From positions 1-64,000 of the forward strand of contig DAZV01000026.1 of assembly GCA_002083825.1 (NCBI GenBank): a stretch of 64,000 nucleotides of DNA, written 5' to 3'. The notes under the pieces were generated by a model. That model made no database searches. It was given only the letters and a program-made list of their open reading frames with translations, and was not told the DNA's origin. Within the stretch, counting starts at the first letter, position 1. The number at the start of each line of letters is the position of its first letter. Made by a program: the position numbers and the translations under genes. Positions 34,128-42,530 of the stretch are shown piece by piece. The DNA is from Candidatus Sericytochromatia bacterium S15B-MN24 CBMW_12. GTDB lineage: Bacteria > Cyanobacteriota > Sericytochromatia > S15B-MN24 > UBA4093.

Positions 34128-35069
34128 ATGGGTGCCATGCAGATATTCATCAATCGATCCAGCCTGGTTTCGCTTCAGGAGCAATTGAGCGCACAGATTG
34201 GCCACCTGGTGGCTTCGGGCGCGCTCGCTCCAGGCGAACGGCTCCCCAGCATCCGGGCGCTTGCCAGGGAGCTCCGGATTCACCATAACACCGTACTGGC
34301 GGCCTACCAGGTGCTCCAGGCTCGAGGCCTGCTGGTGCTGCAGCGGGGCAGCGGCGCTCGCGTCGCGGAATTCGACGCCGCTCGGAATGCTCGGCTGGAA
34401 GGTCTTTCCCTTCAGGCGCTGGCGGTGCAATTCGTGGCCCAAGCGCGAGCTCGCGGGCATGGCGAGAAAGAGATACTGGAGGCATGCCGCGTGGCGCTTT
34501 CGCCCCTGACGATCAGCCGTCTGGTCCTGGTCAACCCGCATGCGGACCTCCAGGCCATCTACCTGCATGAGCTGGAGGAATGGCTGAACCTTCCGAAGCT
34601 CGGCATGACGATCGAGGAGGTGGAAGCATTGGATCCCGCCTGGCGCGCCCGATCGTGCTTCGTGACGTCGACCAACCACGCGGGGAGGCTTCAGGCGGTG
34701 CTGGATAACCAGGCGCCGCTGATCTCGCGCCTCGCCCCGATGGATCTTCTGCTGAGTCGGGCGAGGGAGCTGCCCGCCGATAGGCTGATTGCCATTGTCT
34801 CGGCTTCGCCGCGCTTTCGTGTCCTGCTTAAAGAGCTGCTCTCGGCGGTCTGCGACGAAAATCAGCTGATCGAGGTCCCAAGCGAGGATCTGGTGCAATT
34901 GCGGGCTGTCGGCCGACTCAGCGGTCTGATGGTCACCGATGCCCTCAGCGCCGGCACGCTGAGCGGGGACTATCGCGAGTCACTTTTCCGCTTCCCCCTA
35001 CTGGGCGGGGATCTCCGGGTCGAACTCGCCAAGTGCCTGCCGCCCGAGGCCTTTCGACCGGTGGCCTGA
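34128..35069 (+). CDS. GntR-family transcriptional regulator
   Basis: 313 aa. Classic GntR winged helix at the N-terminus (LQEQLSAQIGHLVASGALAPGERLPSIRALARELRIHHNTVLAAYQVLQARGLL). The C-terminal 210 residues do not show an aminotransferase fold, FadR-type acidic sites or an obvious UTRA domain, and may be a ligand-binding domain of another kind. The start may be ATG 34128 or ATG 34137. It diverges from the HExxH lipoprotein gene and is followed by ggt 90 bp later. Confidence 0.8.
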   Translation: MGAMQIFINRSSLVSLQEQLSAQIGHLVASGALAPGERLPSIRALARELRIHHNTVLAAYQVLQARGLLVLQRGSGARVAEFDAARNARLEGLSLQALAVQFVAQARARGHGEKEILEACRVALSPLTISRLVLVNPHADLQAIYLHELEEWLNLPKLGMTIEEVEALDPAWRARSCFVTSTNHAGRLQAVLDNQAPLISRLAPMDLLLSRARELPADRLIAIVSASPRFRVLLKELLSAVCDENQLIEVPSEDLVQLRAVGRLSGLMVTDALSAGTLSGDYRESLFRFPLLGGDLRVELAKCLPPEAFRPVA

Positions 35070-35158
35070 ATCTCTACGAGCGAAATCCCTCCCGATGTCT
35101 CGCTTCGAGAGGCGTGGTAGCATGGCTTCGTATCGCCTGCTTGCGGGAAGGAGTCCCT

Positions 35159-36892
35159 GTGACACGCTCACTTTTTGTTCGCGCCGTGGTCCTCACCACC
35201 CTCGCCTTCGCGCCGCTGGCCGCTCATGCGAACTCGGCCCCGCCGCATTGGCCCTACGCGGCGAAGGGGGCGCCGATCAGGGCGTCCCAAGGGATGGTGT
35301 CGAGCGTTTCCCCGATTGCCAGCCGCGTGGGCGTCGACATTCTCAAGCAGGGCGGCAACGCCGTGGACGCGGCGATCGCCGTGGGGTTCGCCATGGCCGT
35401 GACCTGGCCGGAGGCCGGAAACATCGGCGGCGGCGGCTTTCTGGTCGCTCGCGACGCCAAGGGCCAGACCTACGCCCTGGATTACCGCGAGACGGCACCT
35501 TCCCGCTCCAGGCGCGACATGTTCCTGGACGCCCGAGGAAACGCCACCGAGGCGAGCTTGACGAGCCGGCTGGGAGCGGGCACCCCGGGGACCGTGCATG
35601 GCTTCCAATCGGCCCATGCCAAGCTCGGTCACCTGCCCTGGAAGACCCTCGTGGCTCCGGCCATCCGGCTGGCCCAGGAGGGTTTCATCGTCGACCAAGG
35701 CCTGTCGGCTTCTCTGGGTAACTTTCAGGCGGACCTGCGCCGGAATCCAGAGGCTTCGCGCATCTACCTGAAGGATGGCAAGGCTCTGAAAGTGGGCGAT
35801 CGCCTCGTCCAGACCGACCTCGCCGGCACCCTGCGCCTGATCGCCGATCACGGTCCCGCGGGCTTCTATCAGGGGAGGACCGCTCAGCTCATCGCCCGCG
35901 ACATGGCCGCCAACGGCGGCATCGTCACCGAGGCGGATCTGGCCGAGTACCGGTCCAAGTGGCGAGAGCCCATCAGCTTCACTTACCGCGGGCGCACGAT
36001 CATCAGCATGCCTCCCCCCAGCTCCGGCGGCATGCTGCTCGCCGGGATCCTGTCGATGCTGGAGGGCGACGACCTCTCCCGCCTCGGCTACCATAGCCCT
36101 CGGATGATGCACCTCGTCGCCGAGGCCGAACGCCGGGCCTTCGCCGACCGCAACACCTACCTGGGCGACCCCGACTTCGTGAAGAACCCGCTCGCCCAGT
36201 TGCTCGATCCCACCTACTTGAAGAACCGGCGCGCGACGGTCGACATGACCCGCGCCACCCCCGAGTTCTCGACCCGGCCGGGCCTCGAAGAGGCGGGCCT
36301 CGACGAGGTGCCGGAAACCACCCACTACGTGGTGGCGGACGCCAAGGGCAACGTGGTCAGCAACACCTACACGCTGAACGGCGCCTATGGCTCGGGGATC
36401 GTGGTGCCGGGAACCGGCATTCTCCTCAACAACGAGATGGACGACTTCGCCGCGAAGCCGGGTTCTCCCAACCTCTACGGGCTGGTGCAGGGCGAGCGGA
36501 ACGCGATCGCTCCCCGGAAGCGGATGCTCAGCTCGATGTCCCCGAGCATCGTCCTAGATGCGAGCGGACGCTTTCTCATGGCGGTCGGAACTCCCGGCGG
36601 CTCGACCATCCCGACCACGACCCTCCAGGTCATCACCAACGTGATCGACTTCGGCATGAACGCCCGCCAGGCGATCGAAGCTCCCCGCTTCCATCACCAA
36701 GGCCTGCCACAGACCCTCGACGTCGAGGCGAACGGCTTCGCGCCGGAGACCCTGAAGGCGCTGGAGGCCATGGGCCATCCCATTCACGTCCGGCCGGCCC
36801 TGGGTGACGCTCAGCTCATCCTGCGCCGGTCCGACGGTTCCCTCGAAGGCTGGGCGGACCCACGCAAGGGCGGCCTGGCTGTCGGCTACTAG
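35159..36892 (+). CDS. ggt: Gamma-glutamyltransferase
   Basis: 577 aa from GTG 35159, with GGAAGGAG upstream and a Sec signal peptide (SLFVRAVVLTTLAFAPLAAHA) right after it. Complete family pattern: NAVDAAIAVGFAMAVTWPEAGNIGGGGF, ETAPSRSRRDMF and PPPSSGGMLLAGIL. The autoprocessing Thr is in PETTHYVVADAKGNVVS, and GTPGGSTIPTTTLQV is near the end. The proenzyme cuts itself before that Thr into two subunits. It hydrolyses glutathione and gamma-glutamyl compounds in the periplasm. Nothing in it looks damaged. Confidence 0.93.
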   Translation: MTRSLFVRAVVLTTLAFAPLAAHANSAPPHWPYAAKGAPIRASQGMVSSVSPIASRVGVDILKQGGNAVDAAIAVGFAMAVTWPEAGNIGGGGFLVARDAKGQTYALDYRETAPSRSRRDMFLDARGNATEASLTSRLGAGTPGTVHGFQSAHAKLGHLPWKTLVAPAIRLAQEGFIVDQGLSASLGNFQADLRRNPEASRIYLKDGKALKVGDRLVQTDLAGTLRLIADHGPAGFYQGRTAQLIARDMAANGGIVTEADLAEYRSKWREPISFTYRGRTIISMPPPSSGGMLLAGILSMLEGDDLSRLGYHSPRMMHLVAEAERRAFADRNTYLGDPDFVKNPLAQLLDPTYLKNRRATVDMTRATPEFSTRPGLEEAGLDEVPETTHYVVADAKGNVVSNTYTLNGAYGSGIVVPGTGILLNNEMDDFAAKPGSPNLYGLVQGERNAIAPRKRMLSSMSPSIVLDASGRFLMAVGTPGGSTIPTTTLQVITNVIDFGMNARQAIEAPRFHHQGLPQTLDVEANGFAPETLKALEAMGHPIHVRPALGDAQLILRRSDGSLEGWADPRKGGLAVGY

Positions 36893-37001
36893 CGTCACTC
36901 GCAGGCGAAAGCCCGTCACCGGGCCTGGAACGGGATTCCGCCGCAATTTGGCCCTTCGAACCGCCGGGGGCGTCGTCGGAGGGAAATACTCGGGAGTCTT
37001 C

Positions 37002-37382
37002 ATGCGTTTTCTTCACACACGGCTCAAGGTTCGGGACATGGAGCGGGCGATCGCCTTTTACACGGGGCATCTCGGCTGCACGCTCACTCACCAAAGCAGG
37101 TCGCCGCGGGGCACCCAGCTCACCTTCCTCAAGCTGCCTGGGGTCGATGCTGACCTCGAGCTGGCTCATCTCCCCTGGGATCCCGACTTTCAGCTGGCCG
37201 AGGACATCGTCCACCTCGCCTTCGAGGTCACGGACTTGGTGGCGACGGTCGAACGCATGCGCGGGGCGGGGGTTTCGATCACGGAGGAGCCCATGCAGAC
37301 CTCGTCGGGCACCTGGATGGCCTTCATCGCGGATCCTGACGGCTACGAGATCGAGCTGCTCGACCACTCGCAGGCGCGCTAG
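37002..37382 (+). CDS. gloA: Glyoxalase I / VOC-family lactoylglutathione lyase
   Basis: 126 aa from ATG 37002. It begins MRFLHTRLKVRDMERAIAFYTGHLG and has two VOC halves, with possible metal ligands His-5, Glu in ADLELAHL, His in DIVHLAFEV and Glu in GYEIELLDH. Length and pattern match bacterial GloA, which converts the methylglyoxal-glutathione adduct to lactoylglutathione in the cytosol. Placement after ggt links two glutathione genes. Confidence 0.85.
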   Translation: MRFLHTRLKVRDMERAIAFYTGHLGCTLTHQSRSPRGTQLTFLKLPGVDADLELAHLPWDPDFQLAEDIVHLAFEVTDLVATVERMRGAGVSITEEPMQTSSGTWMAFIADPDGYEIELLDHSQAR

Positions 37383-37412
37383 GTTCGGGTAGGGTCGTCA
37401 ATCCAATACGAG

Positions 37413-37446
37413 AAGCGCAGGGAACCGGCTGGCTCCCTGCGCTTTC
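37413..37446. terminator. Bidirectional terminator between gloA and a minus-strand gene
   Basis: An 11-bp stem AAGCGCAGGGA / TCCCTGCGCTT around a 10-base loop, with TTTCTTG on the plus side. It sits between the convergent ends of gloA and the 37463 gene and could serve both. Confidence 0.75.
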
Positions 37447-37462
37447 TTGAATTGGGCTTGGG

Positions 37463-37738
37463 CTATCGTTTGCCGGATTGGCAGGCGGCGAAGGCTTCGG
37501 CGAGCTTGGGTTGGAGGAGGCTGCTGTAGACTCCCAGCGATCGGTTGACCACCCAGGTCATGGCGATCGCTTCGGCTTCGTCCGAGGTTCGTCCGTCGGC
37601 GAGCGCGGCTTGCTTCATCTCGAAGTAGCTGCTCACGATGGTCGAGAGGTTGGCGCGAAAATGATCTTCGATCTCGGCAAAGCTGGGGACGAGTTCGGCG
37701 GGTAGTTCCTGAGAGCTGGGAATGGACTGCGACGTCAC
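37463..37738 (-). CDS. Small hypothetical protein
   Basis: 91 aa from a GTG start, with GGAGGTG nine bases upstream. Helical, acidic at the N-terminus (PSFAEIEDHFRANLSTIVSSYFEMKQAALADG), no membrane segment or motif. It is the last chromosomal gene before the prophage border and reads away from it. Family not recognised. Confidence 0.55.
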   Translation of the reverse strand: MTSQSIPSSQELPAELVPSFAEIEDHFRANLSTIVSSYFEMKQAALADGRTSDEAEAIAMTWVVNRSLGVYSSLLQPKLAEAFAACQSGKR

Positions 37739-37799
37739 GTAGGCACCTCCGAGGTGAAGGGGGGAGCGAGAAGAGATGCTGAACTCAACGTCTCTTCAG

Positions 37800-37860
37800 T
37801 GGGCGAGGCGGGAGTCGAACCCGCACAGAGTTTCCTCCGGCCGATTTTAAGTCGCCAGAC
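37800..37860 (-). other. attL: 3' half of tRNA-Leu(TAA)
   Basis: On the minus strand the sequence gives an anticodon loop CTTAAAA (TAA, Leu), a long class-II variable arm (CCGGAGGAAACTCTGTG), T-arm GCGGG / TTCGACT / CCCGC, acceptor CTCGCCC and discriminator A. The required 5' acceptor GGGCGAG is not found upstream; that side instead runs into phage DNA and the integrase. This is the chromosomal remnant left when an element integrates in a tRNA gene and brings its own 3' end. An intact tRNA-Leu should lie at the other prophage end. Confidence 0.75.
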
Positions 37861-38004
37861 GGCCTTACAACAGGCTACCATAGCATACCATAAAACCGCA
37901 TCACCACTAGATTTTTCGGAGTCTCGCTAGTATCCTATGGGGGGCTACGGTATGGGGTAGTGGGTCCATTTTGGGTACATGGGTACAAATTTTGCGAGAA
38001 CAAA

Positions 38005-39171
38005 ATGCCTGAGCTTATGATGAGCATCGCCTGGCTCCAGGCCGTCACCGTGGGCGTTACGACCGTCTACCACGACACCCACACCCGAGGCCTGGGGCTC
38101 CGGGTATCTCCCAGAGGCACGAAGACCTGGCAAGTCCTCTACCGGCTCCCAGGGGACCGCACGAAGCGACGTAAGGACCTGGGGCACTTCCCGGGTGTGA
38201 GTCTCAAGAAAGCCCGCCTTGAAGCTGCCAGAGTGATCGTCGAGTCCAGCGAGGGCAAGCCCCCCGAAGTCTCGGATCCCATCCTCTTCGCCAAGATAGC
38301 GGAGGATTACGTCCAGCTCTACGCCAAGGTCCATAAGCGGAGTTGGGAGGAGGACGATCGCATTCTCCGCATGGACGTGCTGCCGGTCTGGGGTACTCGG
38401 CTCATCGAGGATATTCGCAAGCGAGACGTGATCGCCCTGCTCGACTCCCTCATGGCCGAATCCAAGGCGAAGGGAGCCAAGGGCGTCCAGGTCAACCGCA
38501 TTTTCGCGGTCATCCGCAAGCTCTTCCGATGGGCCGCAAGCCGCGCCATAATCGAGGGGAGCCCATGCTACGGCGTGACGCCGCCCGCTCGCGAGAACCA
38601 GAAGGATCGAGTGCTCACGGATACCGAGATCCGTGCGGTCTGGACGGCCTGCGATAGCGCTCCCCTGAACGTGGCGAACGCGATCCGCCTGCTGATCGTC
38701 ACAGCTCAGCGCAAGGGCGAAGTGCTCGGGATGCCATGGAGCGAGATCGACGGCGACTGGTGGACCATCCCGGGCGCGCGCACGAAGAACCGCCTAACCC
38801 ACCGAGTCTATCTCTCGCCTCTCGCTCAGGGCATCCTAGAACGCTGCAAGAGGGCCGACAAGCCCTCGCAATGGGTTTTCCCGTCCAGGATGAAGCTCAC
38901 GAAGAACGAGCCCATCAGCGACCCCTCAGCATCCGTGAAAGAGATCAGGCGCATAACCGGCGTGGACTTCACGATCCACGACCTACGCCGCACCGCTGCC
39001 AGTCACATGGCTGGACTCGGAACCCCCCGCCTGGTCATCTCCAAGATCCTCAACCACGTCGAAACCGGCGTCACCGCTGTCTACGAGCGGCACAGCTACG
39101 ACCGAGAGAAGCGCGAAGCCCTGGAAGCATGGGCGTTAAGACTGACTGAAATCCTTAACCACAAAAAATAG
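38005..39171 (+). CDS. int: Tyrosine-type phage integrase (DUF4102/P4-like)
   Basis: 388 aa from ATG 38005; a GTG at 37960 would add 15 residues. The N-terminal arm-binding domain begins TRGLGLRVSPRGTKTWQVLYR, typical of DUF4102 integrases that insert in tRNA genes. A core-binding SAM-like domain spans about 95-190. The catalytic domain has Arg in LLIVTAQRKGEVLGM, HDLRRTAASHM (His-x-x-Arg), NHVETGVTAVY and the nucleophile Tyr near YERHSY. It starts 145 bp from the tRNA-Leu scar, the site it presumably recognises. Confidence 0.9.
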   Translation: MPELMMSIAWLQAVTVGVTTVYHDTHTRGLGLRVSPRGTKTWQVLYRLPGDRTKRRKDLGHFPGVSLKKARLEAARVIVESSEGKPPEVSDPILFAKIAEDYVQLYAKVHKRSWEEDDRILRMDVLPVWGTRLIEDIRKRDVIALLDSLMAESKAKGAKGVQVNRIFAVIRKLFRWAASRAIIEGSPCYGVTPPARENQKDRVLTDTEIRAVWTACDSAPLNVANAIRLLIVTAQRKGEVLGMPWSEIDGDWWTIPGARTKNRLTHRVYLSPLAQGILERCKRADKPSQWVFPSRMKLTKNEPISDPSASVKEIRRITGVDFTIHDLRRTAASHMAGLGTPRLVISKILNHVETGVTAVYERHSYDREKREALEAWALRLTEILNHKK

Positions 39172-39322
39172 TTTAAAGCGACAAGTACAATATTCCGGAC
39201 TTTACTGCCTGTTTTCTAGCGGGTCTTGTCGCGTATTTTGCGCTCCGCTGCCTGTAATCCAGTGTGCCATACCTGATTGGAGGCGCGGACAGAGCTGGTA
39301 GCGGGGGCTACAGGCATGGTGG

Positions 39323-40120
39323 TTAATCCTGCCAACCTACGACTTTTCCATTCTCAAAGTAGACGTAATCGGCATAAGTTTCCCCGAATACCCATTGTTC
39401 ATGCACCCCGAATGACCCAACTGTCTGGTTAATATCATCAGGCTCACCCCAGGAAGCGCGCACCATTTCAGGGGTCATGCCTTTGATGATTTTTCCTTCG
39501 GCTATCTTCGGTGTGAACTTATTGCCAAATTTCGCGTACTTTACCTTTAGATCGATCATGCTCCATGAGTTATTAAATATTCGGCTTGGTTCTTGATTGG
39601 TTTTAAGGGTATTCATTTTTACGTCGCAAATGAATTTCCCGGCGTTGTTTTTTATTTTCAATCTAATCGATACCGGACCTATGGGGTCCGGATATTCCCC
39701 GAGATCCTCCCACTCGGTGTCGTAGATGAAGAATCGTTCATTGCGATCGGGTTTATACGTTTTGTCTTCATTTCCGTTGTCAACCCAGAAATTACCCTTC
39801 CCAATCCAATATATCGGACGGCCAACAAGAGCTTTTGCTTTTTTCATGTCGGATAAAATTCCCACCTGATTTAATTTGGCGATATAGTTGTCCTTTGACC
39901 ACTTAATCCTTACGTTAATATACTTAATCTCATCCATCTTATCGGTTTCAATGGCTATAACCTCACCGTCGCCTTGACCAAAAACATGAACCTCTTTTCC
40001 TATCAAATCATCATGGGATCGCTGGCTAATGGATTCGAAAGTTCCGCCTGAAACCAGGAGTGAAAGGCCGATAGTAATGAAAACCCTAAAAACCGACACC
40101 TCGATTGATCTACCTTTCAC
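39323..40120 (-). CDS. Signal-anchored protein with a SmpA/OmlA (BamE-like) end, putative lysogenic-conversion gene
   Basis: 265 aa from GTG 40120, with GAGGAG upstream. One hydrophobic signal segment (VFRVFITIGLSLLVSGG). The middle is beta-rich. The last 55 residues (IIKGMTPEMVRASWGEPDDINQTVG...GETYADYVYFENGKVVGWQD) match the BamE/SmpA-type fold often found in envelope lipoproteins. The DNA is clearly AT-richer than its surroundings, a sign of separate acquisition. It lies between integrase and immunity genes on the lysogenic strand, the usual place for genes expressed from a prophage. Target unknown. Confidence 0.65.
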   Translation of the reverse strand: MKGRSIEVSVFRVFITIGLSLLVSGGTFESISQRSHDDLIGKEVHVFGQGDGEVIAIETDKMDEIKYINVRIKWSKDNYIAKLNQVGILSDMKKAKALVGRPIYWIGKGNFWVDNGNEDKTYKPDRNERFFIYDTEWEDLGEYPDPIGPVSIRLKIKNNAGKFICDVKMNTLKTNQEPSRIFNNSWSMIDLKVKYAKFGNKFTPKIAEGKIIKGMTPEMVRASWGEPDDINQTVGSFGVHEQWVFGETYADYVYFENGKVVGWQD

Positions 40121-40136
40121 TGTCGCAACTCCTCTG

Positions 40137-40601
40137 TTAATAATTCTGGACTCCAACAGGTAAAAAAACTGGCCCGTTCCCCAGGAGCATGGACAAGCGC
40201 CGATGCACCATGGACACAGGCACTTCGCAGGCTTCGGCGACGCGAGCAAGCTCCCAGCCTTCACGGCGCGCGCGCTCAAGAACTGAGTCGGGGATCAAGT
40301 ATCGAGCAGCCCAATGCCGGGCCTGCGCGTCGTCATGGTGTTTCCAGGGGCCAGCGGCATCAAGGAAGCGGAAACCCCGATGACATAGCTCCAGATGCCC
40401 GAGTTGAAAGGCGATCGTTTCGTTGCGCTCAACAGGAGGCAAGGAGCGATCCACGTTCAAAACTGACCCCATTGGCATCGTATAGAGGATGCTCTTGGGG
40501 CCATGCAGGGGGCGACGAAAGGCCGCAACGTTGTGCCTATGAAAGAGAAGCTCGAACCGCTCAAGCGGCCCTAGTTCGCGCTCTTGTCCTCTTCTGACCA
40601 C
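40137..40601 (-). CDS. ImmA/IrrE-like protein with altered active site
   Basis: 154 aa from GTG 40601, overlapping the repressor gene by 31 bp. Layout matches ImmA/IrrE metallopeptidases: VAAFRRPLHGPKSILYTMP, IAFQLGHLELCHR and a C-terminal helix pair (ARHWAARYLIP ... WELARVAEACEVPVSMVHRRL). The zinc motif HELGH reads FQLGH, so both the first His and the catalytic Glu are missing. It may bind the repressor without cutting it. In ICEBs1-type systems the intact enzyme cleaves the repressor to induce the element. Confidence 0.65.
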   Translation of the reverse strand: MVRRGQERELGPLERFELLFHRHNVAAFRRPLHGPKSILYTMPMGSVLNVDRSLPPVERNETIAFQLGHLELCHRGFRFLDAAGPWKHHDDAQARHWAARYLIPDSVLERARREGWELARVAEACEVPVSMVHRRLSMLLGNGPVFLPVGVQNY

Positions 40602-41302
40602 CGGCGTAACCTCTCCGCTTGCTTGACCGCTTCCGCGATTCCCCAAAACAACTCTTTCCTCATGGGATGGTCCGGTGGCACGTCCAGTAGGCCGGGCATG
40701 GCATCCAGGTAGACCCCCACTCCGGCCTTGATGCCTTGCTCTACGATCCCCCATTCGAGATCCGACAAGGGGTACTCGCCGTGGGTGGGACGCTCCATGG
40801 CGGGAGAGAGGGTAGGAGTTGAGGGCTTGTTTCCAGCATTCCCGGCGATCATATCCCGCATCGAACCATGCAGCCATTCGCGATCTTCTGTTGGTTCGTC
40901 GTATGGTTCAAGAACGAAGGCTTTAGTGAGGTCATGGCCGAAGTCTGGAAGTTGCAAGATCAACGCCTCCTCTTCCTTAGTCGGCGGGAACTGGCGCAAG
41001 CGAGCTAGCTCCAGAAATCGCTCCTTGTCCGCCTGCGTCCTCAAGAAGAAGATGCCTTGATCCTCAAAGGTGACAGGCTCGATTCCAACCGCCTCAAAAA
41101 CATCTCTCGCCGGAACCCCGAGGGCATTAGCCAGCTTCCGTAGGGTGAACGGCTTCGGAATGTTGAGCATGGTTCCTGCCTCAAGCGATCCGATCCAGCC
41201 ACCACTCGGGCCACCCTTCTTGGTGAGATCCTCCTGAGTTAAGCCCTTCCGCTTGCGAGTCTCAATGACGAATGCCGCTAGGCGTTCAAGGTCTGCTTCC
41301 AT
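40571..41302 (-). CDS. Phage repressor (CI-like, XRE family)
   Basis: 243 aa from ATG 41302, with GTGAGGGAC upstream. N-terminal XRE helix-turn-helix (TRKRKGLTQEDLTKKGGPSGGWIGSLEAGTMLNIPKPFTLRKLANALGV). No LexA-type Ser-Lys protease domain is recognised in the long C-terminal part, which fits removal by an ImmA-type partner rather than by RecA. It is transcribed left, opposite the Cro-like gene, with three CTCA-N6-TGAG sites between them. It most likely maintains lysogeny. Confidence 0.75.
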   Translation of the reverse strand: MEADLERLAAFVIETRKRKGLTQEDLTKKGGPSGGWIGSLEAGTMLNIPKPFTLRKLANALGVPARDVFEAVGIEPVTFEDQGIFFLRTQADKERFLELARLRQFPPTKEEEALILQLPDFGHDLTKAFVLEPYDEPTEDREWLHGSMRDMIAGNAGNKPSTPTLSPAMERPTHGEYPLSDLEWGIVEQGIKAGVGVYLDAMPGLLDVPPDHPMRKELFWGIAEAVKQAERLRRWSEEDKSAN

Positions 41303-41315
41303 ATTATTTCGGTCC

Positions 41316-41420
41316 CTCACTTAGCTGAGATTAGAGTAGCATCGGAATAACTAAATTTAATGAGAATAAGGGCTTGACTGTCCTCATTTTATTGAGGTAT
41401 TCTATTCTCATGAAACTGAG
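41316..41420. promoter_or_regulatory. Immunity-region operators and rightward promoter
   Basis: CTCA-N6-TGAG occurs three times: 41316-41329, 41383-41396 and 41407-41420. The first is close to the repressor start. The second lies inside the spacer of a promoter with -35 TTGACT (41374-41379) and -10 TATTCT (41398-41403). The third overlaps the start of that transcript. One or more XRE proteins binding here would switch the two divergent promoters, as in lambda's OR region. Confidence 0.7.
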
Positions 41421-41437
41421 GAAAGGAGGTGAGCGCC

Positions 41438-41689
41438 TTGGTTTTTAACGCTCAAGCCCTTGTGAAGGCGAGAAAAGACGCCAATCTAACCCAGGAGCAA
41501 CTGGCAGAAAAAGCACAGGTGGCAGCTAATACGGTCTGGTATCTCGAATCCGGCCGTAGACCTAACCCCGACACGTCTACTGTTCAAAAGATTGCAGCAG
41601 CACTGAATAAACCTTTCACGGTTTTTTTTGGTCTAGATCCTCATAAAACTGAGAAATGCAAACAATCCAATCCCAACCCTGCAGCCTAG
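41438..41689 (+). CDS. Cro-like XRE-family regulator
   Basis: 83 aa. TTG at 41438 is preferred as start: the GTG at 41429 lies within the very strong AGGAGGTG site itself, and TTG stands seven bases after it. HTH: LTQEQLAEKAQVAANTVWYLESGRRPNPDTSTVQKIAAAL. It is the first rightward gene past the operators and probably competes with the repressor for them. Its short charged tail (KTEKCKQSNPNPAA) has no motif. Confidence 0.8.
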   Translation: MVFNAQALVKARKDANLTQEQLAEKAQVAANTVWYLESGRRPNPDTSTVQKIAAALNKPFTVFFGLDPHKTEKCKQSNPNPAA

Positions 41690-41701
41690 AAAGGAATCCC
41701 G

Positions 41702-42520
41702 ATGAACCAGCAACTCGTAACCCTCGACTTCCACGGCCAAGCGATCGCCGCCTATCTGATCGACGGCCACCGCCACGCCCTCACCGATGAGCAGGTCGGA
41801 ACCTTGCTCGGGTACGCAGACCCCGCCAGAGCTGTTAGCCTTCTCGTTCAACGCGACGAACACGGCGAGCTCGAAGGTCTTTCAACTGTAATCAAATTGA
41901 CCACAGTTGAGGGTGGCCGCACCGTCACCCGCACCCGCCGAATCTGGGGACGTGACGGCGTGATTGCCCTCGCAATGCTCAGCTCCACCGACACCGGCGC
42001 GAAAGTCCGGGTTTGGGGACGCAAAGCCCTCACCGACAAGGCCGACCAGATCAACGCCGTGCTATCCACCGGCAACGATCGCCCTTCCGTTCAACTGCGC
42101 GAAGCTCGCGGCGTATTCAAGGCAGCCCTAGGGATCGCCAAGCTACTCAAGCTCGACGGCAACCAAGCCCAGATCCGCGCCATGCAGGTCACGAAGGCCA
42201 AGACCGGCGTGGACGTTGCCGAACTCTTCGACGTGCAGCTGATCGCCGAAACCCAGGCCATGCACCTCAACCCCACGCAGATCGGCAAGCGCCTGAATCC
42301 CGAGCAAAAGCCAGCCCAGGTCAACCGGCTACTCACGGAGATGGGCTTTCAGGTCAAGACGGATAGGGGCTGGGAAGGCATCGAAGCTCACCGAGTGCAT
42401 TGGGAGTACAAGGACGACGCCAAGAAGTTCGCCGGCGGATCCGTTCGCTCGCTGCGCTGGTTCCCGAGCGTCGTACCCCTGATTCAAGCCCACCTTTCCG
42501 CCCAATCCAGCGCCATATAA
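41702..42520 (+). CDS. Phage antirepressor-like protein (BRO-N / KilA-type)
   Basis: 272 aa. The N-terminal 110 residues resemble a BRO-N domain (VTLDFHGQAIAAYLIDGHRHALTDEQVGTLLGYADP ... RRIWGRDGVIALAML). The C-terminal part has a KilA-C/ANT-like helix-turn-helix (LNPTQIGKRLNPEQKPAQVNRLLTEMGFQV). Such proteins counter phage repressors or regulate early genes. It lies just downstream of the Cro-like gene. BRO-type assignment is by pattern only. Confidence 0.7.
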   Translation: MNQQLVTLDFHGQAIAAYLIDGHRHALTDEQVGTLLGYADPARAVSLLVQRDEHGELEGLSTVIKLTTVEGGRTVTRTRRIWGRDGVIALAMLSSTDTGAKVRVWGRKALTDKADQINAVLSTGNDRPSVQLREARGVFKAALGIAKLLKLDGNQAQIRAMQVTKAKTGVDVAELFDVQLIAETQAMHLNPTQIGKRLNPEQKPAQVNRLLTEMGFQVKTDRGWEGIEAHRVHWEYKDDAKKFAGGSVRSLRWFPSVVPLIQAHLSAQSSAI

Positions 42521-42530
42521 GGAGTCACCC

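Noticed and set aside
37800-37885. Complete tRNA-Leu gene
   Set aside because: The 5' acceptor strand and D-arm are missing; only the 3' half matches, so it was called as attL.
41410-41448. 12-codon leader frame over the Cro-like gene's ribosome site
   Set aside because: Possible, but no ribosome site of its own and no sign of attenuation; it overlaps an operator.
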